Assembly (NCBI GenBank): GCA_023213395.1
Contig: CM041465.1
Coordinates: 244,473,741-244,537,740 of the forward strand
Source of the DNA: Cycas panzhihuaensis
Taxonomy: Eukaryota > Cycadophyta
Direction of reading: 5' to 3'
Length of the DNA: 64,000 bases
The notes under the pieces are model-generated. The model had not been told where the DNA came from and did not search any database. It was given only the letters and a program-made list of their open reading frames with translations. Both the position numbers and the translations under genes were made by a program. Below, piece by piece: positions 1 through 11,454 of the stretch; within the stretch, counting starts at the first letter, position 1, and each line of letters begins with the position of its first letter.

Positions 1-1238
1 ATGAATATATTACCGCCATAGGAACTTTGGCGAATGTGTTACATTTGTATCATGATCCTATTAGTCTTTACTCTAACTCTGAAGTTGTAATTTATTAATT
101 AGTTGGTATATATCATATCCACTCTCCTTAGCTCTTTGCTCTTCATCATCAAGCTTCACTACCATTATATTTCTTTCCTTCAATCATTATTTAGTATATC
201 TCATGTACCCATAATACTAAAGTTGATGCCTTAGTATCTCATATTTTGAGTAACTACCTAGGGTAATTCTTGTTTTATGCTAAGGGCATTACACTAGGAT
301 GAGTATAAACTATCACTCTAGGATAAGTATTAACTATCATGTAATTACTAAACATAAAATTTAAAAAAAAAAATCATGGTATTTCATCATTAGTCATAGC
401 ATAGATATGTGTTTTAATCCTACATCCTAAAGTAGGGAAGGAAAAGAAGGGGGGGGGTGTAAGGAAAGAAGTGAGGGATAATATTAGAGCTAATAATTTT
501 ATCCATAATTTTATACCCTTTTAAAATTAGGAATGATAGTGACATATATGTGAAAAAGAAAAAGGATTACATCATCATCAAAATACATGGTCATAATCAT
601 ATAACTTCTATGGGTATATATACATAATCATAACTACATAACCTCTCAAGACTAAATGTCTATGGAGCTCCTAGTCCATTCCTCATGCTCTCCCTATATA
701 GAATCATGCTCATTCTTGTTAAGGATATTGGGAGCTACTTTATCCTCCTCCTTGATATCAACTATGTGAGTGACCATGAGATGACTCTCTCCCATCTGGC
801 CATCATCTCCCCTACTAAATGGTCATGCTACCTGATGGGACTGCTCATCCTTTGGTGGGACCACTCATCTTCCTAAGGTGGAACCGCTCATCCTCTGCTA
901 ATCACAACTTAGTCTCACAAAGTCTCAGTTATATCATCGTGTCCTAAAATATATCACATACTCATATAGCTGGACTAAACTACTCTATTTGATGTCCAAG
1001 TAGATCTTACTCATTGGCATGCCATACTGGAGGATCTTCTGAGGAATACACATATGGAAGTGGAATCTAACACCATCCTCATCTCATATAGTATCAATAT
1101 CTCCTCACTTGCTAAATCAATGACCTGTAATTAGTTGACTATCATAAAAGTATAATAATAAAATAAAGTTCTTTATACAAGATAATATATATACCTATTG
1201 GTTGTGCTACTACTTCCTCCATTGGCTATTGGGGAATT

Positions 1239-2363
1239 TCTTCCCCTCCTCCATCACCATCTGCCATAGTTCCTTAGCCCTCACTTAACATCAAGTCCAT
1301 GCTCTGCATAAAAAACCCACCACCTCCTATTGCTCCTCCCACTTTTAGAGTGACCTCTTCCTTCACCTCTGACTCCCTCTTCATTACCAACTGCTCTCCT
1401 TGCTCCTTTATCATCCTATCATGGAGCGATATTACACCTTCTTCTATCTCTCCCTCTGTCCTAAGGTATAATAAGTGGCCTACCTGAAACCACCCTCTCG
1501 CTTATATCTACTTCATCATCACTCCATGTTAGCATCCTATCATATGGATTAAGAACCAACTAGGTTCTTGTCATCCTACTTAGTAATGGGCTATGAGTGT
1601 TCCTATCCATAACTCCTTGTCTATTATAGACTCGTAAACACATATGCCATATGTTCATCCTTAGATCCATGATATTGAGCTCACCAGGTACTCCTATTAG
1701 TCTCATCAATGGCATGTGATCATATAACCAATACATTAGAATTGAACTATAAGAGAATCTTCCACGTCCTTGTCTCCTTATATGAGATAAATATAAGCTC
1801 ATACTATCTAAAATGAATTGGCCCTAATTCATCCTAGTCCCTACTTCACACTACCTGATAATGCCTATCCATCAGGTTAAGACTTTTATCAAGTTTTGTA
1901 TCCTAGTAATACGAAATATATTGGTATATATTATCACCTTTCTCAATGCTAAAATACCATCTAATGTCCTCATTACCTCCAATAAAATTCCATTAGGACT
2001 AAACTAATTAGCATACCCTATGAGGTAGTGACTACATGCCTCTTGAGACTCCTCATCTATCACCCTATTCAACTGAACCTTTCATCCTCATGAGCTAACT
2101 CCAAGAATCATCCCTACATCCCTAGAAGTAATCTAGATATTACCTATGCCCCTAACTTAAAAAACACCATCTTAAGATATCCAACAACCCACAAAACCCT
2201 CCAAAATCTCATACTCCATCACTAGATATATGGAATGGCTTACTCTAACTAGGACACATCATTTTAGGATATATTGATCTATAATTGAACAGGCACCTAT
2301 ATAAGTCCCTATAGCCAACCCTTCATTCTCTTGAGTCTCTATCATCTCAATAGGTTGCATCAT
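1239..2363 (-). pseudogene. Antisense plant-mobile-domain (PMD) gene of element X, broken
   Basis: One minus-strand frame can be followed from an ATG at 2363-2361 to about 1.24 kb, interrupted only by stop codons. The N-terminal half fits the PMD pattern: GFVGCWIS, then GVF-x-VRGIGNI-x-ITSRDVGMILGV, the usual W...F...G.I.ITL.DV..LLG.P signature. Further on, CEVGTRMN and GRFSYSSILMYWLYDHM align with CEVGKRLD and GGFSYCTLL-x-CWFFDHF in the antisense gene of element A. An Arg/Gly-rich tail follows, with a possible splice donor near 1.20 kb and acceptor near 1.13 kb. PMDs occur in plant transposable elements and in host proteins such as MAIN/MAIL1; their biochemical role inside elements is not established. 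At least eight in-frame stops make this a relic. The family call is fairly firm; the exon limits are rough. Confidence 0.6.
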
Positions 2364-3080
2364 AGTAGATTCAAGTAGGTTAATTTTAGTATTCAAGAAT
2401 TTTTTTTTTTTGTATTTCTTTCTTAACCAAGTATAATTCTATCAAAAATATGATTTCATAGTGAAAAATGTAATTTTCATACTCTAAAATATAATTTGTC
2501 AGTTCAAAAGTACAATTTTATAGATCATGTAGCTATGGAAATCACATATTTTTAGCTGAAGATCATATTTTTAGTACTCTCCTTGTGTTTTTTTACCTGG
2601 AAAGTCATATTTTTTAATTAAAAAATCACACAAAAAGAAACTTTTTCCTATTGCAGACTTACCAAATAATGTACCCCTCAATGTAATGTCACAAAACAAA
2701 CTCCCTTATGTAGATATCACTTTCAAAAGGTATCTTGTCACTCTGCAAGATCTCAAATTTGCTCTAGAATGAACCCTTTCTCTAACTCTCGATGATGAAA
2801 ATGAATATACCTTTCCATATAAAAAGGGATCCATCTTGTCTAGGATCTAAAACTTTTTCTTTATACTATTTAATTTTACTATGTAAATATGGTATAATCT
2901 AGGATTCTTTACTTCTTACAAGCCTCCTCTTTATCCTCATTATTAGTCTTTCATACTATTAATGAGAGGAATGTATTGCATCTCTACAGGAAATCCTTCC
3001 TAAGATTAATATCCTAAATCCTAGCCATACTTATAAACTAAAATATCCTTTTCCTTGTGGCTCTTATTCTTCATCTGTAT
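2364..3080. other. AT-rich stretch of element X with no recognisable gene
   Basis: Short T-runs (2400-2412) and several copies of 'AAAATGTAATTTTC'-like words are present; related words recur at 4090-4220. In element A the second RNase H would sit in this interval, but no such motifs (NNKAEY, IPR..N) were found on the plus strand. Confidence 0.4.
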
Positions 3081-3286
3081 GCTCCAAAAATCCATCTATT
3101 AAAGAGCTTAAACTATGATAGTTATACTCCAAAAAGTCATCTACTAATGAGCTTAAACTTTGGTAGTCTTTAGCTCTAGAAGGTCATTTGTTAATGAGCC
3201 TAAACTATGAAAGTTTGTCTTATTATACTCTTGCATGTGATCTCTCCTTCGAAGCATTATTAATGAGGTTAAACTATGATAACAAC
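3081..3286 (+). repeat. Degenerate tandem motif, four units, near the 3' end of element X
   Basis: Units start at about 3081, 3127, 3172 and 3243. Each carries a version of 'CTCCAAAAAG..CAT.TA.TAATGAG' followed by 'CTTAAACTATG'. The last unit matches a single-copy stretch of element A at 19031-19080, in the same position relative to the polypurine tract. Function unknown. Confidence 0.55.
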
Positions 3287-3554
3287 TTCCATTTAAGTCC
3301 CATCCACTCAATGGGCATTCTAATATCATCGCTAGTTGAGTTTGTTAGTGTAGTTGAAATTTGGTTTGCGACTCTTTTTCACTTAGCCTTATTAGAATTA
3401 CTTATAATTGAAGTTATTTTCATAATTCCCCCATTGTACATAGTCTCATAATTTAAATATCCCTTTCAAGATATTAGGAATGCCTCCACCTTTGACTCCA
3501 TATTGCCACCTTTTACCATCTTGCTTCCATGTTAAAATAAGAGCCTTAGGTATG

Positions 3555-3565
3555 AAGGGGGCAAA
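3555..3565 (+). other. Polypurine tract of element X
   Basis: GAAGGGGGCAA is followed by TGTTTCAC at 3566. Element A has AAGGGGGCAA followed by TGTTTCTC at its 3' LTR (19460). Plus-strand primer sites of LTR elements lie directly before the 3' LTR. Confidence 0.5.
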
Positions 3566-4493
3566 TGTTTCACAAAAATTAGGCCCCTCACTTGATTTGT
3601 ATATGTGTTATTGATTAATCACTTATAAACTTTGGTTTATACATAAATTATTTTATTGTTTGTTATGAAAAGTCATTAGTTAGCCTTTGATTCACCACAT
3701 CATGGATTTATTGAGATTGCATTTGTTTTGACACTTGTATCATGTTAATTTTTGTTACGATATGATGACTGAATGATGAGCTATGTATGATTATTAACAT
3801 ATACATGTTGATAATTGATATTATCAAGATATGTCCTAATTTTTACTTGTTTTGAATCATCCTATTTTACAATCACTCTTTATTTATTTCATTCCTCTTA
3901 ATTCTGTAATTATTTCATAGAGTTAGTCTTTTTTTCACATTTCCTCTCTCATCTTGTACCTTGAATTTTCTTTTTGGGATTTATCAGATAATATTTTATC
4001 CAAATATCTTTTATAGATTGATTTATTTGAGAAATTCTTCATTTTCCCACTTTGTTTCTTAATCTTTCCCCTTTAACACATTTTTAATATAACTAAAAAT
4101 GTAATTTTCTTCATAAAATATAACCATTAGATTTTATGAATAAAATCATGTTTTTAGCCCTTCATAAAATGTAACTACCATGTTTTATAAAGAAAATCAT
4201 TGTTTTTACTGTGTTATTTGTAAATTTTTTTGGTAAAGAATGTCAATCCTTTCTATTCTCAGGTACTACCACCCAGAATCATAAGAACTCATCACCCCTT
4301 CCCTCCAAATGCCCTGAGACTCTTAGAAGATGATTCATTCATATAAATTTCTATTAGAAAAGGAGTGACTCTGAAGAAAATAGTAGATTTTTAACATGAT
4401 GATTTTTAGAACTTTGTATGAACTATATTAGTTTACTTTAAGACTAGATACTTTTGGGCTACTTTATTATCATTTATTATCCTTATCATAGCC

Positions 4494-7400
4494 TATTTCC
4501 TGGCTACTGGAAATGGCCATGGATGACACCTCCTAGGTAAGCACAGTTATATCTTTAACCTCACCCTTCATTTACTTCAGATTGTAATTAGATGTTTATT
4601 AGATACATTATGCATGGTATTGATTATCTGCATGGTTAATGCTTTAGACAAATGTCCCATGGCATAACATAGCCCTCCATCACACCTCCATAACACTCTC
4701 AAGTACTCCAGGGCTCCTACAACCCACTTTTGACCATCTTTAGGCATTGTATGATCCTCAACAACCCGTTTTAGTCCTGATCACCCTCTCACTTGCCATT
4801 TGTCCTATGTTGGGGCCTAATCACCACCTTTTCTTTGCTTGTTGAGGTCCCACTAGCACTTCAAAGTCTTCCAGATGCCTTGTTAACCTAGTATTCTACT
4901 CTGTCTAGGTCTAGAACCTATTTTTGGGGGCCTCTTGGGCCCCACTTTATTTCTCTGACTTGTTTTGAGTACACCATTGCATTGTTCATAGTCCACAGCA
5001 AACTTGGTGATTGTCCATTTGAAATCTCAGCCTAACAATGGCCAGCTTTGCATTAATTATGAAACTAACATGTGGTAGCAAGTTGTTTCCTACTAGGGTG
5101 ATACCTAAATGCTCGATAAACTAGAATTAGGTATAAAAATCCAATTTCAAACTCTTTTTATTCTCTTAGCACATTTGAGAAAGATAGAAATGCCTCCATC
5201 TACCATTTCCTGCTCTCTTCTCTTGTCTCTTTCTTTCCTTAGGGCAAAAACCTAAGTGGTAGGTCTGCAGTAGTCCATTTCCAGTAGGCTTGTCCTCTCA
5301 AGTGCTCTCTCCAGCCATCTCATTAGGTTTTCTGCAGGTTTCATACCTTCTTTCTGCTACTAAGGGGAGCTTTCTTCCATCCATTAGGAAGGATCCTTCT
5401 CTTCTAACCAATCCATGAGGTAATGTTTGTTCTAAATTTATTTTAGTAGGGATTTTAGGCCTGCACTTTGTTGTTTCCTCCTTTATAGATATTGCCCTTG
5501 GTTTGCTTAAAAAACCTCTTCCATATACTTGTTTCATGGATCATTTTTTAAGGAGGGCAAGCCCTTCCTTCTCCTCACTAATCCTTCTCACCTTTTAAGG
5601 TTTCTCTTAGGCTGCCAGTAAGTAGGTTATGGGAAAAATGTAGGAAGGAAAATAGAAGCCTAAGGCTAGGGTTCTGACCCTCTTAGTTGCATCCTCCATG
5701 GAAGCCCCCTACCTTTCTCAACTTCTCCCATCCCATACCTACCTTGCAATGCTTATAACTAGCCCTCATACACCATCAAAAATCTAATTTTTTTCGACAG
5801 ATCTTGTAGTTTATGGGTTTCTTACTATATCTTGCAAATCTTGCAAAAGTTACATATTGCAACTTTTGCAACATTTACAGTTTTTGCAGCTTTTGTAATT
5901 TTTGTTTTCATAAACCTTGTTACCTCTTTTATTTGCTTAGAAGCCGCAATATTTTGCCTAATTTGGTTGTTTAGAGTACTTGAGCACGTGGAGGTGCCTT
6001 GTATGGGAGGGTTGGCATTGTTGAGACTCTCTTCCTCTTCCCCTTTACCCCCCTTTTCTCTTCCAAAAGTTGCTTAAATATTTTACATGCATATAAAAGA
6101 GGGATTAAATAACATATTATTTCCATTTAAAAGCACTTAAGTATGATCATGCTTTTCTTTTAGTAAACATAGACATATGTATAAACATATACTTACTTTC
6201 ATATGCACATCTAGTATCCCATAGAAGGGAAACTAATTTGTCACATAGGTTTTGCTTTCCAAAGCAAGCAAGGATTATTGTGAAAGGTATGTGCACTCCA
6301 TTTACTTTCATTTTTTATTTTGAACTATTTTGCCTTGCAACTTTTTTCCATTTCTTTTTCATATAAGTATCTTGGGGAAGGTAAGGAAGCCTCGCCTTTG
6401 TTCCACCTACAAGCCCCACCATGGCAAGGAGCATGAAGTGACTGATAAAAGATCGTGAAGAAGGGAGAAAGATGTGCTTCACCAACCACCACGGTTCCAA
6501 GTGCACCTCTTCTGACTCCACCTTCTTCCTTGCCCCTTTTTTCCATTTCTCCCAAAAGAAAAGAAAAGGAAAGGTTGCATGCATTTTGTCTTGTTTATAT
6601 ATCATCTACTTTTCATCCACTAGGAAAAGGAAGTCATCTATGCATTGGTAGGCATTGACTCCTTTCCTTTTCTTCCTTTGTTGCATGGACATTCAATCAA
6701 GGGTAGTTTGAGTTGGTATACCATCTGTATTACATCCTTAGTGAAGAGTAAGGAAATGGGTTTATCCTTTGTTACATTTCCCTTTCTTTTACATGCTCTT
6801 GCACTTACTAGGGTAAGGACATAAAGGGATTTAAGCCCCTTAATAGTTACTTTCCCTTCCCTTGCATCATTAGAACATGTTGCATCAATCGTTGCACTCT
6901 TTTCTTGCATTTCTCTTCCCATTGGTTCCCTTGTCTTTTTTCACTCATAAAAGAAAAGGAGAGAGAGGATACAAGAGAAAAGAAGAGAGTTGTCTTTTTC
7001 CTTTAGATTGCAATAACTTAGTGGCTGTAGTATTTTACACCACAATGTTACTTTCCAAGCATATCTCAAAACCTCCTACATACTTTGCCACCCACCTAGT
7101 GCATATAATCCCTAAAGGCATTCCCTCTAGGTGCCCTTTGGTAAGGCACCCACTTGCCTTACCCTATATAGGAGTTGGTTTTCTTATACCAAACCTCCCT
7201 TTTGCTCTCTTTCTATTTGCTACCTCTTTCTTATTCCTTGGGTACCCTTTCTCTGCTAAGGTTTACTCCTTCTTTTCCCTCTTTCCCAGGAAATGTTCTT
7301 TTTACCTCACCTCTCCTTTCTCAACCCGTTAGGATAGGAGGGTTCCCTTTGAGGCTACTTGACAAATTGAGGATGCCCTTACCCATTTTGAATCTAAGAA

Positions 7401-7583
7401 GGAACCTGTCTAAAGGGAGGGTCTTGTGCGCCATTTGCAGGTCCTCAAACCTACGTTCTGACACACATACGCCCTTTGTGGGTGATCTATTCTCCCATTT
7501 CCAAGGATTCTTAAGCCCTTTATTTAGCGATTGTGTAGGCTTGGTCCCCTTGTGTTTAATGACCCCCTAGAGGTGCGCTTCCA
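4494..7583 (+). repeat. 5' LTR of element A
   Basis: About 3.1 kb, aligned along its length with 19460-22694. It starts TATTTCC (TGTTTC in the other copies) and ends GCGCTTCCA just before the primer-site-like sequence. A TATA box (TATAAAA, 5132-5138) within 'GAATTAGGTATAAAAA' is kept in both LTRs and has counterparts in LTRs B and C, so it is probably the element promoter. Small ORFs in this stretch are not conserved as proteins. Confidence 0.88.
5132..5138 (+). promoter_or_regulatory. Probable LTR promoter TATA box (element A, 5' LTR)
   Basis: TATAAAA in a context shared with the 3' LTR (20170-20176) and, more loosely, with TATAAAG at 51022 (LTR C) and TATAAG at 53148 (LTR B). Confidence 0.55.
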
Positions 7584-7584
7584 C

Positions 7585-7602
7585 TAGCAACCATACTAGG
7601 GA
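7585..7602 (+). other. Putative primer binding site of element A
   Basis: TAGCAACCATACTAGGGA lies one base after the LTR end and matches the better-kept TGGTGACCATACTGGGGA after LTR B. The differences are transitions. The priming tRNA was not identified. Confidence 0.55.
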
Positions 7603-7743
7603 CTCATTAGTAAAGGAACCATTCTAGTTTCCTTTATGTTGACATTACCTCTCCTTTTAGTAACCCTTCTTGATTCGTTGGGTAACCCCCAACATCCTTC
7701 ATTACATTACCCTTATTTCTTCTTAATCTTAAGAGGAACATAA

Positions 7744-9896
7744 ATGCAACAATTCTCTCGTTGTTTACAAGGCCTTCCTCCTTCTTTGGAAGACCCATCC
7801 TATTCTCCCCTCCCTTTGTCTGATTCCAAATCAACAATTGAGGGATTCTCTTCGAATTGGGCATATCATACCTACATTTTCAAAACTCAACAAACTTCAA
7901 CTTCTTTCCAAGGTCCCACCCAAGAGGGTGAAGACCCCATCTTCTATCCAGGTGATCAAAAGCACCCAAATGTTCATCATCTTCCCACACATGATGTGGG
8001 AGTTTCTTCCCCTATGGGATATCACCACCTTAGTGACAATGCCCACAAGGATCACCTTGTGGGGTCTACTTCATATGAGGAGCCCTCAACCTCATATGAG
8101 TAGGTAGGAACCCCTCCTATAGATGTGGTGGAAGCACTTCACTAATGCTTCCAAGCTGCTAGTCTCTAACCATGTCCCAAGTGGTTGAAAAGCATCTTGT
8201 AAAGTGTGGCACCCCCCTCTTCCTCGTCTGCACCCCCATACTCTTCTCACTTACTTTTACTATCCACATCGAGGTCATCCCTCATTGCTTCTTCCTCTTC
8301 TTATGGCCCACATCCTTTAGGGGCTACCTAAGGTATGCCCACTTCCCAAATTGGGTTAAGTATATCTCCTCCCAGCCAGGTAACCACACTTCAACCAACA
8401 GTGGTCCATCCACCTTCTATTAGACCTAAGGGGCCTACATGTCCCCCTTCCTCTAGCCACATGGGACCAATCCCCACGTGTTCCTAAACTCAACCTAAGT
8501 ATTCATCTCTTTACGTGCCCTCAGGATACCCATGGGGGCATGGGAAGGGGAATCCTCTTCCTGTCTATGGGGTGGACCCCCTCCACCCATATGGCATTAC
8601 ACCACCCATAGGTAGTCCATATGGGCAAAATATGGTCCCACACCCATATGTTTCCTCTTATTACATCTCTTCATATGTGGTGCCTTTGTAAGGAGGGAAA
8701 GTCCCTCCTCAAGGCTCCTTTTCCCAAGTCCCCTTTTAATAAGGGGCATACTTCCAAGGAGGACGGGTCCTTCCTACTCGTTTACCTCTCTTCCAGTTCC
8801 TTCACATCTAGAATTAGTTCCCTCCTACTAGGTGGGAGGAGGTTCATATCCCCTTTTTAATCAAACTTCCCAAGGAGGATTTGGGCACCCTTGCCTACCT
8901 CCTCCTTCATCCTTTATTGACCCAACCATTCAACTAAGGGTCTGTCCCTTCATAGACTATAGGTCAACCCCCTTGTCCATTGAGGTATTAAGGACTAACT
9001 TACTGCCTCATCCTCTTGAGGTACCCAAGTTTGATGGGACCTCTTCTCAAAACCCAATGGAATATGTTAGGAGCTTTTCCATGACGTGTATGGACTATTG
9101 GGCCTATGATCATATCTTAATGAAGCTCTTCCTATATTTCTTGTAAGGTGATGTCTTCAAGTGGTTTTGTTACCTTCCCACATATTCAATTCACTCATTC
9201 CAATAACTTGTAGATGAGTTTATCAACTACTTTGGCATTGCTCGTCCCTTGGAGAGTGGAATGAAGGCCTTATTATCCCTTAAACAAGGTCACGAGGAGA
9301 TGAAGGATGACTTTGTTTAGTGGTTTTATGATCTCTTTCACTCCACGAAGGCCACATTGCCTGAGGAGCTAAAAAGAGATCTTTTCGTAAATGCTCTTCA
9401 TCCTAATGTACATGTTGAGGTCCTTAAAATAGGGGAAACAACATGTGATTTAGCTATAGCTAAGTGTTTAGCTCTTGAGGCTATATTGAGATCCAAGCAG
9501 GTCTCAAGAAACCTCTTAAATCGTCACAATAATATGAGGCACCCCCTCCGTCTCACAACACCCAAACTCAACAACCCCAAGGTCTTCAACCCATTTAACG
9601 AAAAAGATTTTGGACCCATTGACCTCTATTATATGTTCCTTTAAATGTATGATGAACTTAAGCTCCAAGCTCCTCCTTTATCACCAACCTCTCATAAACC
9701 CGTTCATTAAGCCTCTCAAGCAGCGCCTCTTAAGAGTGGAAATACCCATGCTTCTCAAACAAGGAAGATGAACTCTTCCTTAAAGAAGAAGTGGTGCTCC
9801 ATTCATGGCAAGTGCTTTTATGAGGATTCACAATATAAGGTGTAGCATTCTACATCTACCCCACATCATGATTCATGTCCCAAATGGGCATCTAGG
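7744..9896 (+). pseudogene. gag: gag of element A (broken)
   Basis: Encodes the capsid/nucleocapsid precursor that forms the element's particle. The ATG at 7744 opens the same protein start as 55406 in element B (FSRCLQGLPPSLEDP against FSRRLRGLPPLLEDP). A Pro/Ser-rich N-terminal region is followed by the conserved gag core near 8930-9480: WAYDHILMKLFLYFL-stop-GDVFKWF, then LVDEFINYFGIARP and LSLKQGHEEM. A zinc-knuckle-like W-C-S-I-H-G-x-C follows at about 9791. The frame shifts once between about 8.1 and 8.83 kb, and several stops are present. The stretch continues into protease without a clear boundary. Confidence 0.8.
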
Positions 9897-11454
9897 CCCA
9901 ATTTAGACCAACTCATTCATAGAGATCCCTTCTCCAAATATTTGGAACAAGATCAGCACACCCAATAAAGGGGGAATCATTATAGGGGAAGATCTCCTAA
10001 TCCTTGTCCCACACGAGGTAAGGGGAAGGGGCCAAGAAACTCCTCCTCCTCTTCTGGTTCTCACCATCAAACCCCTTCTCCCTCTTGAACCTGAAATAAA
10101 GGAAAGAGAGTTATCTAGATGCTTGAGACCACATCCATGTATGCCTTGACTTAGTCTCAAGTGGCCAAGGAGGCCATAGTACCTCTTCTTCATCTCAGCT
10201 TGACCCTCCTTTGGAAAACCCTCCTTTAGAGATTCTGTCGCTCCCTAAGACCATCCCAATATGTCCTAGTCACTATGATTTTTGAAGGGTGCTTTCCCAA
10301 CCCACCAAGAAAGGGAAACACTTCTCCATCATAGATGAGCTTTATATTGTGGCTATTAGGATGGCCATGATGGATATCTTGAGGAGCTATCTAGAATAAC
10401 GTACTCTCCTCTTGGAGACTTTAGGGTTAGTGGACACTTCCATCCATGCTTTGGGTGTTGCCCTAAGTTAGGAACATGTTATCTCATTTGACCTTAAAGA
10501 CCTCCCCTTGACCAGTGAAAGGGAACACCAATGGCACTACCCTTTCACTATATCCATAGATAATCCTGAGTGTACTCTTCAAAGAAATGTTGTAGACAAT
10601 GGTTCTTCTGTCAACACTATGCCTTTATGCATTATGCAAGAGCTAGGCATAGAAGCTCTCGATCTAGTTCCATGGTGTTGTCAAGGCTATGATGGTAGTG
10701 AGAAAATACCTTTAGGTTCTATTTCCATTCCTCTTACCCTTGAGGAAAAAACCATCCTCACTGATATTATGGTCCTCAATGTAGATGTGGACTACAATCT
10801 TTTGTTGGGACATCCATGGCTTAATCAGATGGGAGCTATGTATTTGTCTTGTTGGAGACAACTCAAATTCATCCACGAAGGATGAATGAAGGTTGTTTCC
10901 TGGGAGCCTCCTCCCACCAGACAATCACACTAATCCCAACAAGTAGCTCATGACCCAACGAAGGGTAATAAAGGCCCATCCGTCCATGCTTTCACCTATA
11001 CTATTGACATTCCTAGCACATCTTGTCTAGAAGAAGGTCCCTCACCTTCTTCTTCCAACCTCATTTGATTTACCCCTATTGGTGTAGGGAGCTATGGGTA
11101 CCTCATTGTTTTGAGTGATGATGAGTCCTACAGTGAGGAGGAGGACATCCCCCATCCCATATCCCTCCTAAACACAAGTAGAGAGAATTCACTTCATTTC
11201 AAGTCCTGACCTAAATCTTCTTTCATTAAGGAGCCTAGTCCTCTCACTGAGTCACACATCACTACCCTCGTCTCTTATGTGACTTCCCATCTTACTTCAT
11301 CTTCCATCACATCACCCTCCTTAAGTGATGAAGTTAGAGAGCCTCCTTCACCTATCATGGGAGATTGTCCTCTGACTCTTCCGAAGAGTCCCCTGACAAT
11401 ATTAAGTGGTGCATTGATTGATATGGTCCCGCTGCTCCTCTTTCTCCTCATTCC
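9897..11454 (+). pseudogene. pol: Aspartic protease region of element A pol (broken)
   Basis: The reading starts with NLDQLIHRD, as at 57.5 kb in B. The retropepsin-like core lies at 10508-10885: the catalytic-type motif VDNGSSVNTMP followed by MQELGIEAL, and at the end YNLLLGHPWLNQMGA, the usual Tat-type 'YNxLLGRPWL' strand. The Asp and Gly of the active-site loop are present here, while B has lost the Gly. The protease would release the gag and pol proteins. Stops flank the core on both sides, and the frame changes again before RT. Confidence 0.78.

Larger units (their letters stand above)
1..4493 (+). mobile_element. 3' part of an old Tat-like Ty3/gypsy element ('X'), truncated by the window start
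   Basis: No sense-strand pol is readable. The order of landmarks matches the 3' region of element A: a minus-strand PMD gene (about 1.24-2.36 kb), then a motif beginning CCTTCG and containing AATGAGGTTAAACTATG (near 3247-3286, in A near 19031-19080), then a purine tract GAAGGGGGCAA followed by TGTTTC, the same junction seen at A's 3' LTR. From 3566 to 4493 the sequence would be the start of X's LTR, which element A then interrupts. The LTR itself does not resemble A's LTR beyond the first bases, so X belongs to a related but different family. No aRNase H was found between 2.4 and 3.08 kb. The call is inference from order and homology. Confidence 0.45.

Noticed and set aside
6315-7570. Cluster of overlapping 70-150-codon frames in the 5' LTR of A
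   Set aside because: The counterparts in the 3' LTR (21.4-22.6 kb) differ in frame and length; typical of pyrimidine-rich LTR sequence.
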